In this document: positions 13,485 to 25,990 of the stretch, piece by piece
How the letters are laid out: each line of letters starts with the position of its first letter
Position numbering within the stretch: position 1 is the stretch's first letter
Source: Steinernema hermaphroditum
Lineage: Eukaryota > Nematoda > Chromadorea > Rhabditida > Steinernematidae
Length of the DNA stretch: 64,000 nt
Assembly (NCBI GenBank): GCA_030435675.1
Contig: CM059623.1
Location: 9,574,012-9,638,011, forward strand
Direction of reading: 5' to 3'
Translations under genes and position numbers: made by a program
The notes under the pieces: model-generated
Databases searched by the model: none
Told to the model about the DNA's origin: nothing
What the model saw: the letters and a program-made list of their open reading frames with translations, nothing else

Positions 13485-14732
13485 ATGGGATGCATCAACA
13501 GTACGGATAATGAAGCCAAGGCACGATCGAAGCGCATCGACAAACAGGTACTTTTTTCATTTTCCTGTCAGTGTTACAACCGTAATGCTTGATTTTTAGC
13601 TTAAAGCTGAGGGCGACCGTGCCAAAAACGAAGTGAAATTGCTTATCCTTGGCGCCGGTGAATCAGGGAAGAGCACTGTTGTCAAGCAAATGAAGATTAT
13701 TCACGAAGAGGGATACAACGACGTGGAGCGGAAAGGGTTCACACCTGTGGTCTATTCAAATACAATTCAATCCATGATGGCTATATTACGCGCCATGATG
13801 CAGCTGAAGATATCCTTCGAAGATTCGAGTCGGGACGAAGATTGCAGGCAGTTCTTTTATTTGGCAAATAACGCAGAGGACGGAGAACTTCCCCCTGAAA
13901 TGGCAGCGGTCATGAAGAAGCTATGGGCTGATGCTGGCGTCCAAAAGTGTTTCGCAAGATCTCGCGAGTACCAGCTGAATGACTCGGCTGCTTACTATCT
14001 CAATTCGCTCGATCGGATTGCGCAACCGGACTACATCCCAACACAGGATGATGTGCTACGCACACGTGTGAGGACTACGGGTGTTGTGGAATACCATTTT
14101 TCTTACAAAGACTTGAAGTTCAAGTAGGTTCAATGTGCCAGAATTCCGTAAATGGTGTTGTACCATTGCAGGATGTTCGACGTGGGTGGACAACGGTCTG
14201 AACGCAAAAAGTGGATCCACTGCTTCGAGGGAGTAACGGCTATTATCTTTTGTGTTGCAATGTCAGAATACGATATGGTCTTAGCGGAAGATGACGAAAT
14301 GGTAAGCACATTGTTCCCCTCTTCCCCTCACATGACCACTTCTAGAACCGCATGATTGAAAGCATGAAGTTGTTTGATTCGATCTGCAACAACAAGTGGT
14401 TTGATGAGACATCCATTATCCTTTTCCTGAACAAGAAAGATTTGTTCGAAGAAAAACTTCAGAATTCTCCGCTCACGACGTGTTTCCCTGAGTATGCAGG
14501 TTCGTTGCACACACACATCATGTATCAATTGTTTATTCATTTAGGGGCAAACACCTACGAAGAGGCAGCAGCTTATATCCAGCAACAGTTTGAAGATTTG
14601 AACAAAAGGAAAGAAGGCCAGGTTTATTCCCATTTTACGTGTGCCACCGACACCGACAACATCCGATTTGTGTTCGACGCAGTAACTGATATCATTATCA
14701 GGAATAACTTAAGGCAATGCGGGTTATTCTGA
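13485..14732 (+). CDS. Heterotrimeric G-protein alpha subunit, Gi/o class
   Basis: This GTPase alpha subunit couples seven-transmembrane receptors to effectors at the plasma membrane. Exons 13485-13547, 13600-14123, 14172-14301, 14346-14499 and 14545-14732 give exactly 352 residues, normal for the family. The N-terminus MGC supports myristoylation at Gly2 and palmitoylation at Cys3. G-box motifs are complete: GAGESGKST, catalytic Arg in [24 protein letters not shown] and TCATDT. The C-terminus RQCGLF places it in the Gi/o class, with the Cys four residues from the end that pertussis toxin modifies in this class. In Caenorhabditis the nearest types are GPA-16 and GOA-1. GOA-1 ends in Tyr, so the terminal Phe argues for a Gi/GPA-16-like assignment, which is inference. 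All key residues are intact. Confidence 0.95.
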
Positions 14733-14971
14733 ACATGTACACCTATCATAAAGGTAATTCTGAATACTCATCTTCTTGTTATGTACCTATTGCCTTGTCC
14801 CGTGTAAAGTTATGTATTGTAAAAACTTTAATTGCCTGCTTGTCTCGTTTCGTTGCCGTTTCTTTCCTGATGGTTGGGTGAATTGATGCTAGCAATTCAG
14901 GACATGTATTGGAATCATCGAGTAGGTTTGTAGCTCCATTGTTGACATCTAGATAAATTGAGGTTTGACTG

Positions 14972-15225
14972 ACAAGGGACTGTTCCCAAGTGATACACGC
15001 CGATCGAGCTGATATTTGGCACGGTGGTAGAGGTGCATCTGAGAAGTCACGCACACAAAAACTCGCGTGCCCAAAATGAAGCTATCCACCCTAAACAGGG
15101 CCCCGAAGTTACCAAAATTCACGACACTCAATACTAGTGGCATTGAATTGCAATGGCACATTGTGCTCGTGTGGTCAAGGGGTAGTGCTCTGAGACGCCA
15201 GTCTACGGTCTCGAGTTCGATTCCC
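14972..15225 (+). repeat. tRNA-like interspersed repeat, left copy of an inverted pair
   Basis: The segment is about 98% identical by eye to the reverse complement of 15843-16095. It starts acaagggactgttcccaag. Its last ~65 bases (15161-15225) resemble a tRNA promoter: an A-box-like TGGTCAAGGGGTAG and a B-box-like GAGTTCGATTC about 35 bases later. No proper acceptor-stem pairing is present, so it is not a functional tRNA. A tRNA-derived SINE or foldback element is the best reading. Confidence 0.7.
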
Positions 15226-15458
15226 ACAGAGAATCTATTATGTTTCGATTTTCCTTCTTTTCACCGAAACTGTACATTATTATGTTTATTGGTGTTTAAC
15301 AACACCGTTTCTTGTCTTGCATCAAATGTAGCCTAAAAAACCCTTTGCACGAATCCGAACTGGTAACCCAGATTTCACTTTTGTGGTGAAGCTGTTTTTC
15401 GTTCTTTCACGATCCCCTCTCTTTTGCTAATTACCTCAGGACATCAAACCAAAGAAGA

Positions 15459-15535
15459 ATGGCTGGGATGGGTGTCGAACTCGGATCCCAAAAACGGCAA
15501 CCAAGAGACTATCCAGCTCGACCACATAAACAGTT
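15459..15535 (-). repeat. Second tRNA-like sequence between the inverted repeats
   Basis: Read on the minus strand it contains TGGTCGAGCTGGATAG and, about 40 bases on, CCGAGTTCGACACCC, resembling Pol III A and B boxes. It also shows a 3'-like CATCCCAGCC. The 5' flank does not pair with this as an acceptor stem, so it is likely a tRNA relic or the head of another SINE, not a working tRNA. Confidence 0.4.
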
Positions 15536-15842
15536 GCCGCTTAGCCAGCAAAGTTGGCTATATTCAATAAAACGCGACTTTCAGAAGGCATTTACGCGTA
15601 TATGTGTTTGTATTGGCCAGAATCGAATAGGATCTGTCGTTCTGACATCTTAAACGATAAGGGGAGAAGGGGGAACGCGAAAGAATGAAAATCAACTCCA
15701 CGACAAAGGTGAAATTCGGGTTACCAGTTCCGATTCCTGCAAAGGGTTCCAAACCAATGATCAGTGTTGGTAAACGCCAGGAGATGTGAAAATATGCTGT
15801 TATGGTTAGAAGAAAGAAGATGGAAGCACAATAAAACCTGGT

Positions 15843-16095
15843 TGGGCTCGGACCCGAGACCGTAGACTGGCGTCTCAGAGCACTACCCCTCGACCACACG
15901 AGCACAACGTGCCATTGCAATTCAATGCCACTAGTATTGAGTGTCGTGAATTTTGGTAACTTCGGGGCCCTGTTTAGGGTGGATAGCTTCATTTTGGGCC
16001 CGCGAGTTTTTGTGTGCGTGACTTCTCAGATGCACCTCTACCACCGTGCCAAATATCAGCTCGATCGGCGTGTATCACTTGGGAACAGTCCCTTG
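15843..16095 (-). repeat. tRNA-like interspersed repeat, right copy of an inverted pair
   Basis: Reverse-complement copy of 14972-15225 with only a handful of mismatches, which implies recent duplication or insertion. Homology ends inside the B-box-like segment (GGTCTCGGGTCCGAGCCC here). Just outside the other end, the 12-base gggaacagtccc-type motif is repeated, which may be part of the element boundary. Two copies in inverted orientation 617 bp apart could form a hairpin if transcribed. Confidence 0.7.
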
Positions 16096-16240
16096 TGGGG
16101 AACAGTTCCCATATGCTCTGTGCTTTCGGCTATAGTAACTTTGCCTTCTTGTACGTCTCTCATGCTCAAATCCGTAATCGACCCGTAGCGGTCGCACAGT
16201 GAAAAACGATTCGATCAAGGATACGAACATAACTAAAAGG

Positions 16241-17644
16241 TCACAGGGTCTCTGTAGAAGGCACAGAAGGATAACAATTTGACGCTGAGATAAACCTCTT
16301 GACCGGACTCTTCTCGAGGAGCTCGATGGTGTCGTCGATTGCCATCTTCGCCCGGAGCGCGAGCCTCGAGTTGTGTGAGTTCCACAGGCGCTTCTTCTGG
16401 TCACAGCTGCCGAGTTCGTCGAAAAAACACACGAAGCTGAGAAGCATGAGGGTTTGATCGACGAAGTTGACGTGGTAGGCCTTCACCAGCTGCTCCTCGG
16501 TGAAACCCACTTCTTTCCCTTCGGAAGCCATCTCTGCCCGAAGAGTACGGTAGTAGAAGGACAAAAGGTCGTACTGGATGTGTCTCCTGAGGGCGCCGTC
16601 CGTTCCGATGACAAGGAGCCGTGCAAAGTCGAAAGAGGGAGACCCCTTGTGGATGATCTGCCAGTCGAGGATGGCCGCGAGGTCGTCGGTGGCGGAGCCG
16701 TCGGGCGCCGTCTTCCAGAGGAGATTGTTCGTCCACAGGTCTCCATGGCTGAGCACCGGAGGAAGATCTGAAGGCAAGTCGTGGGATAGGGTGACGGTAG
16801 GCGCTCACTCATCGCTTCTTGCACTCCCGAAGAGGCGAATTCGTGGAACTCGGGGTTCACTAGAAGGGGATACACTTTATCGATGTTGTCTCTGAATTCC
16901 TCTAAAATGGCGACATAATGGAATGGTCTTTTGGGCAGCGAACCTGAATTGAGGTCCCTCAGCCGATCGACCATCGGGGTTATGAAGTGGTTGATGACCT
17001 CCATCTGATTCCACATCACATTCGGGTACTCAGCTATCCAGTCTCTGTCTTCCAAGCAGAGGAAGTACTTGTTTAGTTGGACCAGATGCTTGGTCAGTGC
17101 ATACATCTGCAGCGCCCGTCCTTGGGATAGAACCTTCCGCAAAACCTACCTGTCCCTCGGTGAACCCTTCGAAGAAAGAGCCACTTGTCGCCCCTCCTGT
17201 GAAACTCTCCATCACCAGTGCTCCGTTTGTTTGGCCGGGGATCCACTTCTCTGCCCGGTACAGCTTCCCCAGAGGAACGTTGAGCTGTTTGGCGTACCTG
17301 AGATAGAAGTCGCACTCTCGGTTGTGGTTCCTGGCGAGATGCTCCTTTGTGAAGGAGCCGCCCTTGCCGGGATCGCCGAAGACATCCTCCTCAAACACCT
17401 GGGGGATCTTGACGACGACGTGGATGGGAGGCGACGACGCCAGCTGGATCTGACAGTCGAAGACCCGAGAGACGATCCCTTTGCCCTCGCCAATCTCCGT
17501 TATTTCTACCTGAAATGGGGACATGAATGGTTCTTTTCCTATCCAGTGGTACGGTATAGACGAACTCACATTTCGGACACCCTCTTTGCCAAGAACTCCA
17601 ACAGAATCGAGCAGCCAATCGATCGTGAAAGGGGTACTTGTCAT
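16241..17644 (-). CDS. CHK kinase-like / DUF1679 family protein (ecdysteroid-kinase-like)
   Basis: This belongs to the protein-kinase-like small-molecule kinase superfamily (choline kinase-like, EcKL), which is expanded in nematodes. Substrates are mostly unknown; related insect enzymes phosphorylate ecdysteroids or xenobiotics. Exons 17570-17644, 17150-17509, 16809-17106 and 16241-16767 give 419 residues, the usual family length. The N-lobe carries HVVVKIPQVFE with the probable ATP-binding Lys. The catalytic loop is LSHGDLWTNNLLW, with HGD and the conserved Asn. The metal-binding segment is AAILDWQ, followed by SPSFDFARLL. All residues expected for activity are present. The start ATG is followed by a good donor after 25 codons. 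The protein is soluble with no signal peptide. The two inverted tRNA-like repeats lie just downstream of its 3' end. Confidence 0.93.
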
Positions 17645-19380
17645 AGCGTCTGCGACGAAGAAGACTGATAAAAATCGGGGTGTTGTAGTTCGTCAACTTC
17701 TTTTGACCTTGAAAGTGTCACTCAAACGATGAGCAATTCTATTTTCCGTCTGTGGGGCTCTGGTTTGGACCGCTTTCGGAAACGACAAACAAGATTTAGG
17801 CATTCGCAAAATATATTATGTCTGGATACATATGGGGTGATTGATGGCACTGGCGAGGAGATGTTTTCCCCCAAAGTTTGCGTTTGATTCTTGAAGAAAA
17901 CAAATCGCAGGAAGTAATTGGACAAAAAAGGAACAACTTAGGTGACCACAAAAGCAACATGCATAGTATGATAGAATTAACGAAGATTGGTCCTCGATCA
18001 AAGCGTGCCTGCGCACCAAAATTTAGTTATATTTTATGAAAGGCTCTGAGAACAATGTTTTCCTGATCAAAGAACCGGAACGCCTCGACAGAATCCAACC
18101 TCTTCGCCTCTCCAATGATGGGACCGCTGACCGCATAGAATAAAAATGTCGAAAAGGTGTGGGAATATTTTCTTTATGGACATTTATATGGCTGCAGTAC
18201 AACTACAGATAACGCCCAAGCCGCTTTACGATCGTTTCTGTTGACTCAAATGATTTTGACACGTGAGAGGCCTTGTTTATTTGTTCGGTTAGTGATGTCG
18301 TTCTGCCTGTTAGGCTGTCGATCGAATCAGATTCCTCCATTAAGCACTGCACTGAAAGTTACGAAAGAAAAGAATCTTAAGATGAATGTGATTTGAATGA
18401 GATGCTTATTGCAACCTTAAGCATTAATCGAAGCCAGTGGTAGAAACTTGCAATAAGAATTCGATAGGACGATAAGAAATCCTCAAGAATCTGTATTTCT
18501 CTTGTTTTCCGTAGCGTCACCTTTACATAGCCTATACACATTCGCGTAATATTCTATATTCTGTAATATTGAGCTCCGCTCCGAATTTTTAGCTTATACT
18601 GCATGCAAATGACCGTATTGGAATACAGATTTACGTTGTATTGTAAAAAATGCTTTTAAATTCACCTGGCTACATAAATGTTCTTATATGGTCGATATTT
18701 ACATAGAACGTAGATCTTCTTTTCGATAGACGGTTGTTTCTCAGTAAACTGGGAATCCCAATTGATTTCGTTTCTCACTTAAAAGTGTTAAAAGGAACAC
18801 AAAATCTCGGCGAAATTCACGCCAGAGTGGATGGACTCAGCTCATCCAGGAAGTTCCTCATCAATGAGCCTAACGGAACCAGAATGTATTCGGCTTCTTT
18901 GCTTTGAAGTGTTTTGCTCCGAATACTGTTTTCCTGATGTGAAAATGAAAAACATTGTCCACTTTTCATAAACACGACGCCTCTGGCAATCCCCTCAAAA
19001 CACCCTCATTGCGGCGAATGCCAATTTGCTCGGCCAATCGAGGGCTTCTTCCACTTGTTATGACGCGTCGACTTTCGCCTCCAGAACCACCGCCTCGGGC
19101 GGGATGGGTAAATTAGAGTCGTCGCCGTTGTCATCGGGGAGGGGCGCCAGAATCGGCACAAGAAGACCACCAGCGAGCGCTTTTTCCCCCAAAAAAGAGG
19201 GAGGGACGACGTGACAACGACGCATCGATCGCACTCGAGGCGAAAAGTTCGTGGCACGGCGTTCCCATGAAAGAGCAGACACTTTGTTTGTCGCTGTTTT
19301 TGTGACTCAGGCAGGGATGCGCTGAGTCCCCGCTCCGATCTCTGTTTCCTTTCCGAAGGCGGGAGTCCTCTGTTCACACG
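17645..19380. other. Divergent intergenic region (CHK kinase / acetylcholine receptor)
   Basis: About 1.7 kb of AT-rich sequence with no frame that shows coding bias. It presumably contains both promoters. I see no repeat or RNA gene. Confidence 0.5.
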
Positions 19381-22300
19381 ATGGCCAGCACCCTCCTCGG
19401 CACTACCGTATTCTTCTTCGTCTGGTTCGCCGTGATACGTCTTGTCGGTGAGTCCATTTACAACATAGATTAGTTAAGTATTCTGCTAAGTTCTCATTCT
19501 GGCACCGTCGAAATTCTCTCTGAAAAGAAACGCAGCATATTATAGTAGAACTCCGATAGATCTGTGAAGTGATTCCTACGCACTACTTGGCCATTAGTCA
19601 AGCAGCTTTTTGCACTGAATGTGTCCTAAGTGCAAAATTAACGATGCTCTCTTTAAGAATGAAAAGAAGAGAATGCTCCTCAAAATTCTGTTTTTGTGAA
19701 ATATTTCTTGGAAGTTTTGAACTGGGACCCTTTTCTACGGCATACTGTGTCATGCCATGATGAAATCGATGTCCATTCAGCTTGCATGCTTCTCGGTATT
19801 CCTTTTTGTTTCAATCTCAATTTTTGTCCTTCTCCATTACTTCTTCTCCCATCGCTTCACCAGAGAACAAACAATTCTCTCGCACACCCTCTGACACAAC
19901 AACCTCTGCGCCGCCATCACGGAACTTTTCGTCTTCCGTAATTCGATAAACGAAGTTTTCGTGTCTGACGGGAACTGCTTCCAAGTAATGACCTCAATCT
20001 TCAAAACCCACGTGACTTCTCTGCACGGAAGCTTTCGCGTGAAATCCGAGCCAAACACTACCATCAATTAATTAGTTCGAGGAATACAACTTGGGACACG
20101 GATTCAGACTGAACTTTGCGATGCGTATACACGTGTAGGACAAGAAGACGGAAATTAGTTTCATTGTGATAGGGAACGAAGAACAACAGAAGGCTCACTA
20201 CTGAGTCAGCGATTCTATTTGTTCGCTTGGAGAACAATAAGTAGGACCTCCGTTTTCAACCGCCCCTGGAAGTATAGGCGACAAGGAAATAGGAACGAGT
20301 TTGTCCTCCTATTTTTCTATTTATCCGACAAAGAAGCGTGGGAGGTACTCTTGCAGTCAAGTAGCCCTTATTTGGGGAAGCGAAGACATTATAAACAAGG
20401 GTGTTCAACTTCTTGTCCTTCCCATTATAACATGAATATTCTTCGCGTCTTCTTGGCCATAACTCATTCCATGATCTATGTTCCAATGGTGCAAATTTGA
20501 ATTTCTTATCACAACTTACTACATTTAACATGTCTTCATCTCCTTCGAAGTCTTCCTCGGCCACTTCCTTTTCCGTTTTTCGATGTAAACTGGGAAAACC
20601 AAAGAAGCTAACGACTCCCTCGAGGGAAATTCGAGGAGCACCAACACACTAAGTGTTCTTGACGTGTGCACTTGGGGACAACAGCGGAGGGGCGAACAAC
20701 AAGAGGGTAATTAGAGGACTGCAGCATATCTCCACCTTTCTAAACACAATCGATTCGTCGTATAAGCGCTGTCAGACCTCATTTCTGCTTTTGTCCAGAT
20801 TTCACAATTCTGCACTGCTCGAATAATTGTTCTCCTCATTGTTCTCCCAAAGACTTTTGGCGTTTTTTGAATCTGTGGGGTGTGAGAGTTTTGAAACGCA
20901 GTCAGTCTTTGGAACAGCTTTCCGGAGATTATGGGAATATATGAATCTTTAATGGGCGTCTTTTTGCCTCCAACGCACAGCAAAACACAGTTCCAGTTCA
21001 GAGGAAGGCTCTTGGACAAAAACTTCGTGAAAAGTTCGTAATTCTTATTTTACTTCTGCAAGCATTTCTGCAACGAAACAATAAATCCGTTTCTCTAAAG
21101 AACGATGTCCATATATCATCCCAAAATCGCACGTTCTTTGACACAGCCGATAACGACCACAATCACATGATGCTCATTCATTCGTGTTATTGCATGGCGA
21201 GGCAAACTGTCATGCAAATTGCCGATATAAGTCATCCGTTAATTCGTTAATTCTAAAAGAATTGACATAATTGCCTTTTTGAGTAGCTTAAAAAGCCATC
21301 AGTCGATTCAAAGTTATCAATCAGTGAACATCATTGACTTCTGTCGTCGCAACCGGTCATCGACGACCATTTTTCTCTCAATTATGCAGTAGACTGTCTA
21401 TTGTCTACAAGAGCGGTCTGCACAAGCATCAGTGGAACCTTCCAGAAGATATCCTACAGTTTAGACAGTATCGCGGAAGAGCGTTGCAGACCGTCGTCCG
21501 GACTTGTACCACCTTCGAGTCGGTCGTCTCTGTTTCTGAGTGAAAAAAGTAATTGTTCATTGTGTCCCCGTGTTTCAACATTTCACGGATCCTATTAGGT
21601 TCCTCCACCTATCTGAGGGATCGGGTCGTCCGGGAGCCCCCCGAGAGTTCTACAAACTGTCGTTGTTTTGCCTGTTGCCACCTGTGTCGGATTTTACAGT
21701 GTGGATTCAGATACACATAAGATCCCGCTTGGTCATTAACGTGCATTCCAACATTTCATACGTTTATATCAAAACAGAGGTTTGGAGCCTCTTAGGTGGT
21801 CTCCATTCAGTAAAGTGAAATTTTCAAAATTTTCGTCCTTTGATTTCCATAATCGATCGAGCGAGTAGCGTCGCGTCGAAAATAGGGAAAAGCTATTTGC
21901 ATGATTGATGCGCTTGATTTGATTAATGCGTGCATTTTTCAAAGACGACCTGAGGGTCAAGAAATTAGATTGAATGTTTTGAGTAGTTGGCTGGTAAACA
22001 TGGGGACATTGATTGCGCTTTAGACGGAGAAGAGAGCCTCGTCAGACTGTACCGCTACCTCCTAAGAGACTACGAGAGCGACGTGCGGCCTTCTATCAGG
22101 CACGACATGCCCATCAACGTCACTTTTTCGTTCTCCCTCACTCAGATCATCGATGTGGTGAGTGAATCAGGAAGAGGGAGCATACTTGGAGGAGCCTTTA
22201 GGACGAGAGGAACCAGATCATGACGACAAACGCGTGGGTCCGCCAGAACTGGGTCGACTACAAGCTCGTGTGGGACCCTCTCGAGTTCGACAATTTGACT

Positions 22301-25300
22301 CGGATTCATATTCCTTACGAGAGGATATGGCGACCTGACATCATCTTGTATAATAAGTGAGTTATTTTGAAACGTTCCACAAATCGTGTCCTCTACAAAT
22401 CAATCGACCTCTCGACCATATCCCCTTTCTTATTCGTCACTTCCTTTTTTCTAGCGCCGACTCGGCCTACTCCAAATCGGTGATGAGCACCGATGCCGTG
22501 GTGAACTACGCGGGCAACGTGACGTGGTCGGCGGCGGGTATATTCAAGAGCAGCTGTCCGCTGGACGTCCGCTATTATCCGTTCGACTTTCAGGTTGGTT
22601 AATATTTTATTTGCGCGCCGAACGATCCAGTTGGCGGAGCAGAACGTCCCGTGGGAGTCGGCTTGTTGGCGGAGAGTTATGTCGTCGTGTTTTGGAGTCG
22701 GCGGATATTTGACGCGTGGGATTAAATGGATTCCCGCTTTGAATGGGCTTTGATGGGTCGGCAGAGATGAACGAGATGAATTGGCGGTTGACATCGACGG
22801 TCACTAGGGGTTCAGTGGAGACGAACAAGGACAAGTGGAAGAGGGTCGACTTCACCAGCTAAAGGCCTTCTTGTTGCAGCTCAGGTTCGGACATGCAAAC
22901 AATACACTATACAAAACGCATTTACAATTAATCACAAAGAAATCTATGTAAATCTATGTCGACATATTGGTCTGAGTTCTTTCGGTTTTGTCGGAAGACG
23001 TCGGGGTCGCTTGCTCCACGGAGCTGCAGAGAGTCGGCTTCGAGGTGACGGCTGTTTCGTAGCCGGAGACTTCTGAAACGCTTGCGGAGGAGGAAGTGGC
23101 GCTGACAACGTCTTCGGTGTCCGGGGGAATCGACGTCGTCACCGAGGATTCGGTGGTGGCGACGAACGACTTCGGCACGGCTTCAGAGGTGGACTCTGAA
23201 GGTGATTGTTTCTGAAACGTTCCTTTTGAATTAAGAATACTAATCAAGACTTACGGAGATGTTGCGGATGAACTCTGGAATCTTCTTCTTCAGAGCGTCG
23301 TGGTAGGCGACGTCGTCTTCGCTGAGCGCTCCGGGCGTTTCGGAGATTTTGCCGAGGTAGGTGAGCACGTCGTGGAGATCGTCCACTAGCTGAAAGAGAA
23401 GGTCGGAAAATTAGGAGAAGAAATGCAGGAAACGAACGTCAGGACACGTAGTGCGAATCCTCTGGCCGAGCATAATCCTCTCCCGATCCAAAGCTCTCGC
23501 TTTCGCATTCGCTGCGTCTTTCATTGACTCCAGAACGTTGATCTAAACTGCACAGTCAGAGACGCTCCTTTCTCGATCTACGAGACTCACCCGGGAGGCC
23601 ACCTCGCGAAGCATCCTCTTATCGTTCTTATCTCCATTCTCGAGCTCTTCGGCCACTCGATTCAGAACGTCCTTCGCAGCGTTGCTGTCAGCAATGACGC
23701 GTTCCACTTTCGGCGAAATCTGAGAAGCCATGACACCTGAAACGCAAAAGAAATAATAAAAAAAATGCAAAAAACAGGAATGAAAACGCGAATTTCAGAA
23801 CTGTTTGCTCAAATTCGCGTCGTGGGCGTACGACGGAACGAAAATTGACATCGTCCTCGACTCGGACATGGGTAAGTGAGGGGAACCGACCGATTGGGGG
23901 ACCGGAGAGACGCAAAAATGACCAACCGATTGCAGGCGATCAGCAGAACTACATGACGAGCACCGAGTGGCACCTCAAACTCATCAGGTGGGTGTCTAGA
24001 CTGCAGAACTAGACGTAGACTGTATTCAGGGCTGGGTTACGGTAATGCTCACTGCTAAGAAATATTTCTGACAGTTTATTGTGCCTAAAATATTCGTTTT
24101 ACTTTAGAGCCGAAAAAGAATACATCCAGTACAGCTGCTGTCCCGAGCCGTATCCCTTCGTCGACATCCACATCAGCATTCAGCGTCGACCCATGTTCTA
24201 CGTAGGTGCACATGAGACGATTCCCCTGGCACTGCCATCTGCAGGTGTTCAACCTCATCCTCCCCTGCATTCTGATCAGCGCCATCGCCCTTCTCGGCTT
24301 CTACATGCCCTCCGATTCCGGAGAGAAGGTGACCCTCGGCATCACTTCCCTCCTCTCCACCACCGTCTTCCTCATGCTCGTGGCCGAGGGGATGCCGCCC
24401 ACTTCCGAAGCCCTCCCGTTGATCGGAATCTACTACGGCGTCACTATATTCATCGTTTCGTTGGCAACCGCCATGACTGTTTTCACTGTAAGTACGGCTA
24501 CATAGTCCCGGCTTAGCCTCCAGCTTTGGGCACATAGCTAGAGACAGTTATGCGTGATATACCAGTTGTATTGGCGCTCAATTGTCATATTTCCCCAGAC
24601 ACACTCCCCCGTTGCAGCTAAACGTGCATCACAACGGCGTCCACGGCCGCCCGGTTCCCGAGCTCGTCCAGAAGATCGCCTTCCAGTTCGTGGCGAAGGC
24701 GTTGTGCCTTAAAATCGAGACATATCACTCCATCACGAACCACGTCCACCACCTCTACGAAAAGCAGTTCGGTCGGTCGGAGGAGCGCTTTCTGGTCCGG
24801 AGCAGCCTGATCTCGACGGGCGTTCCTGCCCCGGTGCCCGAGGAGCAGGAACGCATCAGTGGACCTCCCGAGTACACAGAGGAGGTCCCACTGGTCGACT
24901 TGACGACGAAACTGCTGAACGGGAGTCCCCACACGGAGAAGGTGCTCGGAACCCTGGCTTCAACCCATAAGGGATCGTTTTAGGCCCTGGGCAAAGACGC
25001 CCTCAGGAAGAAGGTCTCCTTCAGCAACGACTCCTTCAGGTCGATCAGACTGAACGGGACTGTGGGCGGCATGGGCAGCAGCTCTATAGACCATCCACCT
25101 TCGTCCAACAACGCCAACGGTTCCGCTCAAGACCCGTTCGAAAGCGAATTCCTGAAGGTTCTCCACAGAGTGCACGCCACCATCGAGAGGTAGGCTTCTC
25201 CTTCTAGGTCTGCTCAACGCAGAGCTTCCAGGAACGAGATGCGTCTCGCGGAAAAAGACCGAAGAGACGCGGCGAAACTGGAGTGGCAGCAGGTGGCCCT

Positions 25301-25395
25301 TGTGTTGGACCGCTTTCTTCTCATCGTTTTCGTGGTGGGAACCGCGATGGTCTCGCTGAGCATCATCTACCAGAGACAGTTGAGTATTGGGTAGA
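19381..25395 (+). CDS. Nicotinic acetylcholine receptor alpha subunit (Cys-loop ligand-gated cation channel)
   Basis: A pentameric channel subunit of nerve and muscle membranes, closest in style to the alpha7/ACR-16 group. Exon 1 (19381-19447) encodes a signal peptide ([14 protein letters not shown]). Ligand-domain exons are 22024-22157, 22202-22356, 22455-22593, 23799-23871, 23936-23987 and 24108-24201. Transmembrane exons are 24245-24487 and later, with the stop at 25393-25395. The Cys loop spans an intron ([13 protein letters not shown] | NC, 13 residues between cysteines). The vicinal pair in [13 protein letters not shown] marks an agonist-binding alpha subunit. TM1 is [21 protein letters not shown]2 is preceded by GEK, whose Glu at -1' predicts cation selectivity. 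TM3 and TM4 ([18 protein letters not shown]) are clear. The TM3-TM4 loop is about 170 residues. Intron 1 is 2.6 kb, and intron 4 (22594-23798) encloses another gene. The link from exon 1 across the long intron is the least certain step. Confidence 0.92.
22954..23731 (-). CDS. Unrecognised 212-residue gene nested in a receptor intron
   Basis: Exons 23591-23731, 23438-23542, 23255-23389 and 22954-23211 sum to 639 nt in frame, with normal GT-AG introns of about 45-50 nt. The protein starts [20 protein letters not shown]. Its first ~130 residues are helical and charged ([38 protein letters not shown]). The last ~85 residues are Ser/Thr-rich and disordered-looking ([17 protein letters not shown]). 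No signal peptide or membrane segment is present. The size and helical N-half recall small coiled-coil adaptor subunits, but I cannot name a family. The whole gene lies inside the 1.2-kb fourth intron of the acetylcholine receptor, on the opposite strand, with only ~67 bp from its ATG to the host exon. Confidence 0.75.
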
Positions 25396-25990
25396 CGAAG
25401 AAGATCTCGCCTTGTTGTTCTCTGCCCGAATTACTGTAAATATTGTTTTGTTCGCAAGGAGCAATTGTAAGAGACAGGTTTATAAATAAGTTCGATTGTT
25501 GTTGGATAGGAGGTGCATAAATGCAAGATCTGATACTGTATATTTCGGACCTGCTGTCACTGTCGATGTCTACCTTTTTCTTGTAGCTTGATTAGAGGGG
25601 ACCATTCATAGAGCGTAGTATCCTCTATTTTCTTTGAATTCGATTTATTTTTGGTTTTCTGTTGTACATTCGCATCACAAAACTCAAAGAGAATACCATG
25701 TTTTACACAACAGGCGGAGATTCATCTGACGTATGTACTCGGTGGCGACGGGTCTGTACAGAAATCGATCGTTCGCCGGACTCTTTTGGGAACAACGGAA
25801 AACCGGGCTTCGAGAATCATTGGATGGGTTCGCGTGGGGATTATTATTAGAGGAGGAAGCGGGGATAAAATACAAAAGGATCATCTTTGGTTGGCAAAAC
25901 GGAGATGTACACGTATTCGCTGAAGGAAGAGTTGGACGGTTCAATAAATACATTGGGGCGCTGCGTGTGGCGGGGAGGGGAGGGAAGAGG
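25396..25990. other. 3' intergenic region between convergent genes
   Basis: This holds the 3' ends of the receptor gene (+) and the FGF gene (-). Minus-strand AATAAA is visible as tttatt-type sequence near 25645-25650, but plus-strand signals are weak. No further coding evidence. Confidence 0.4.

Noticed and set aside
13365..13592. Hydrophobic open frame overlapping the G-alpha first exon
   Set aside because: It is out of frame with the clear MGC start of the G-alpha gene and ends in its first intron.
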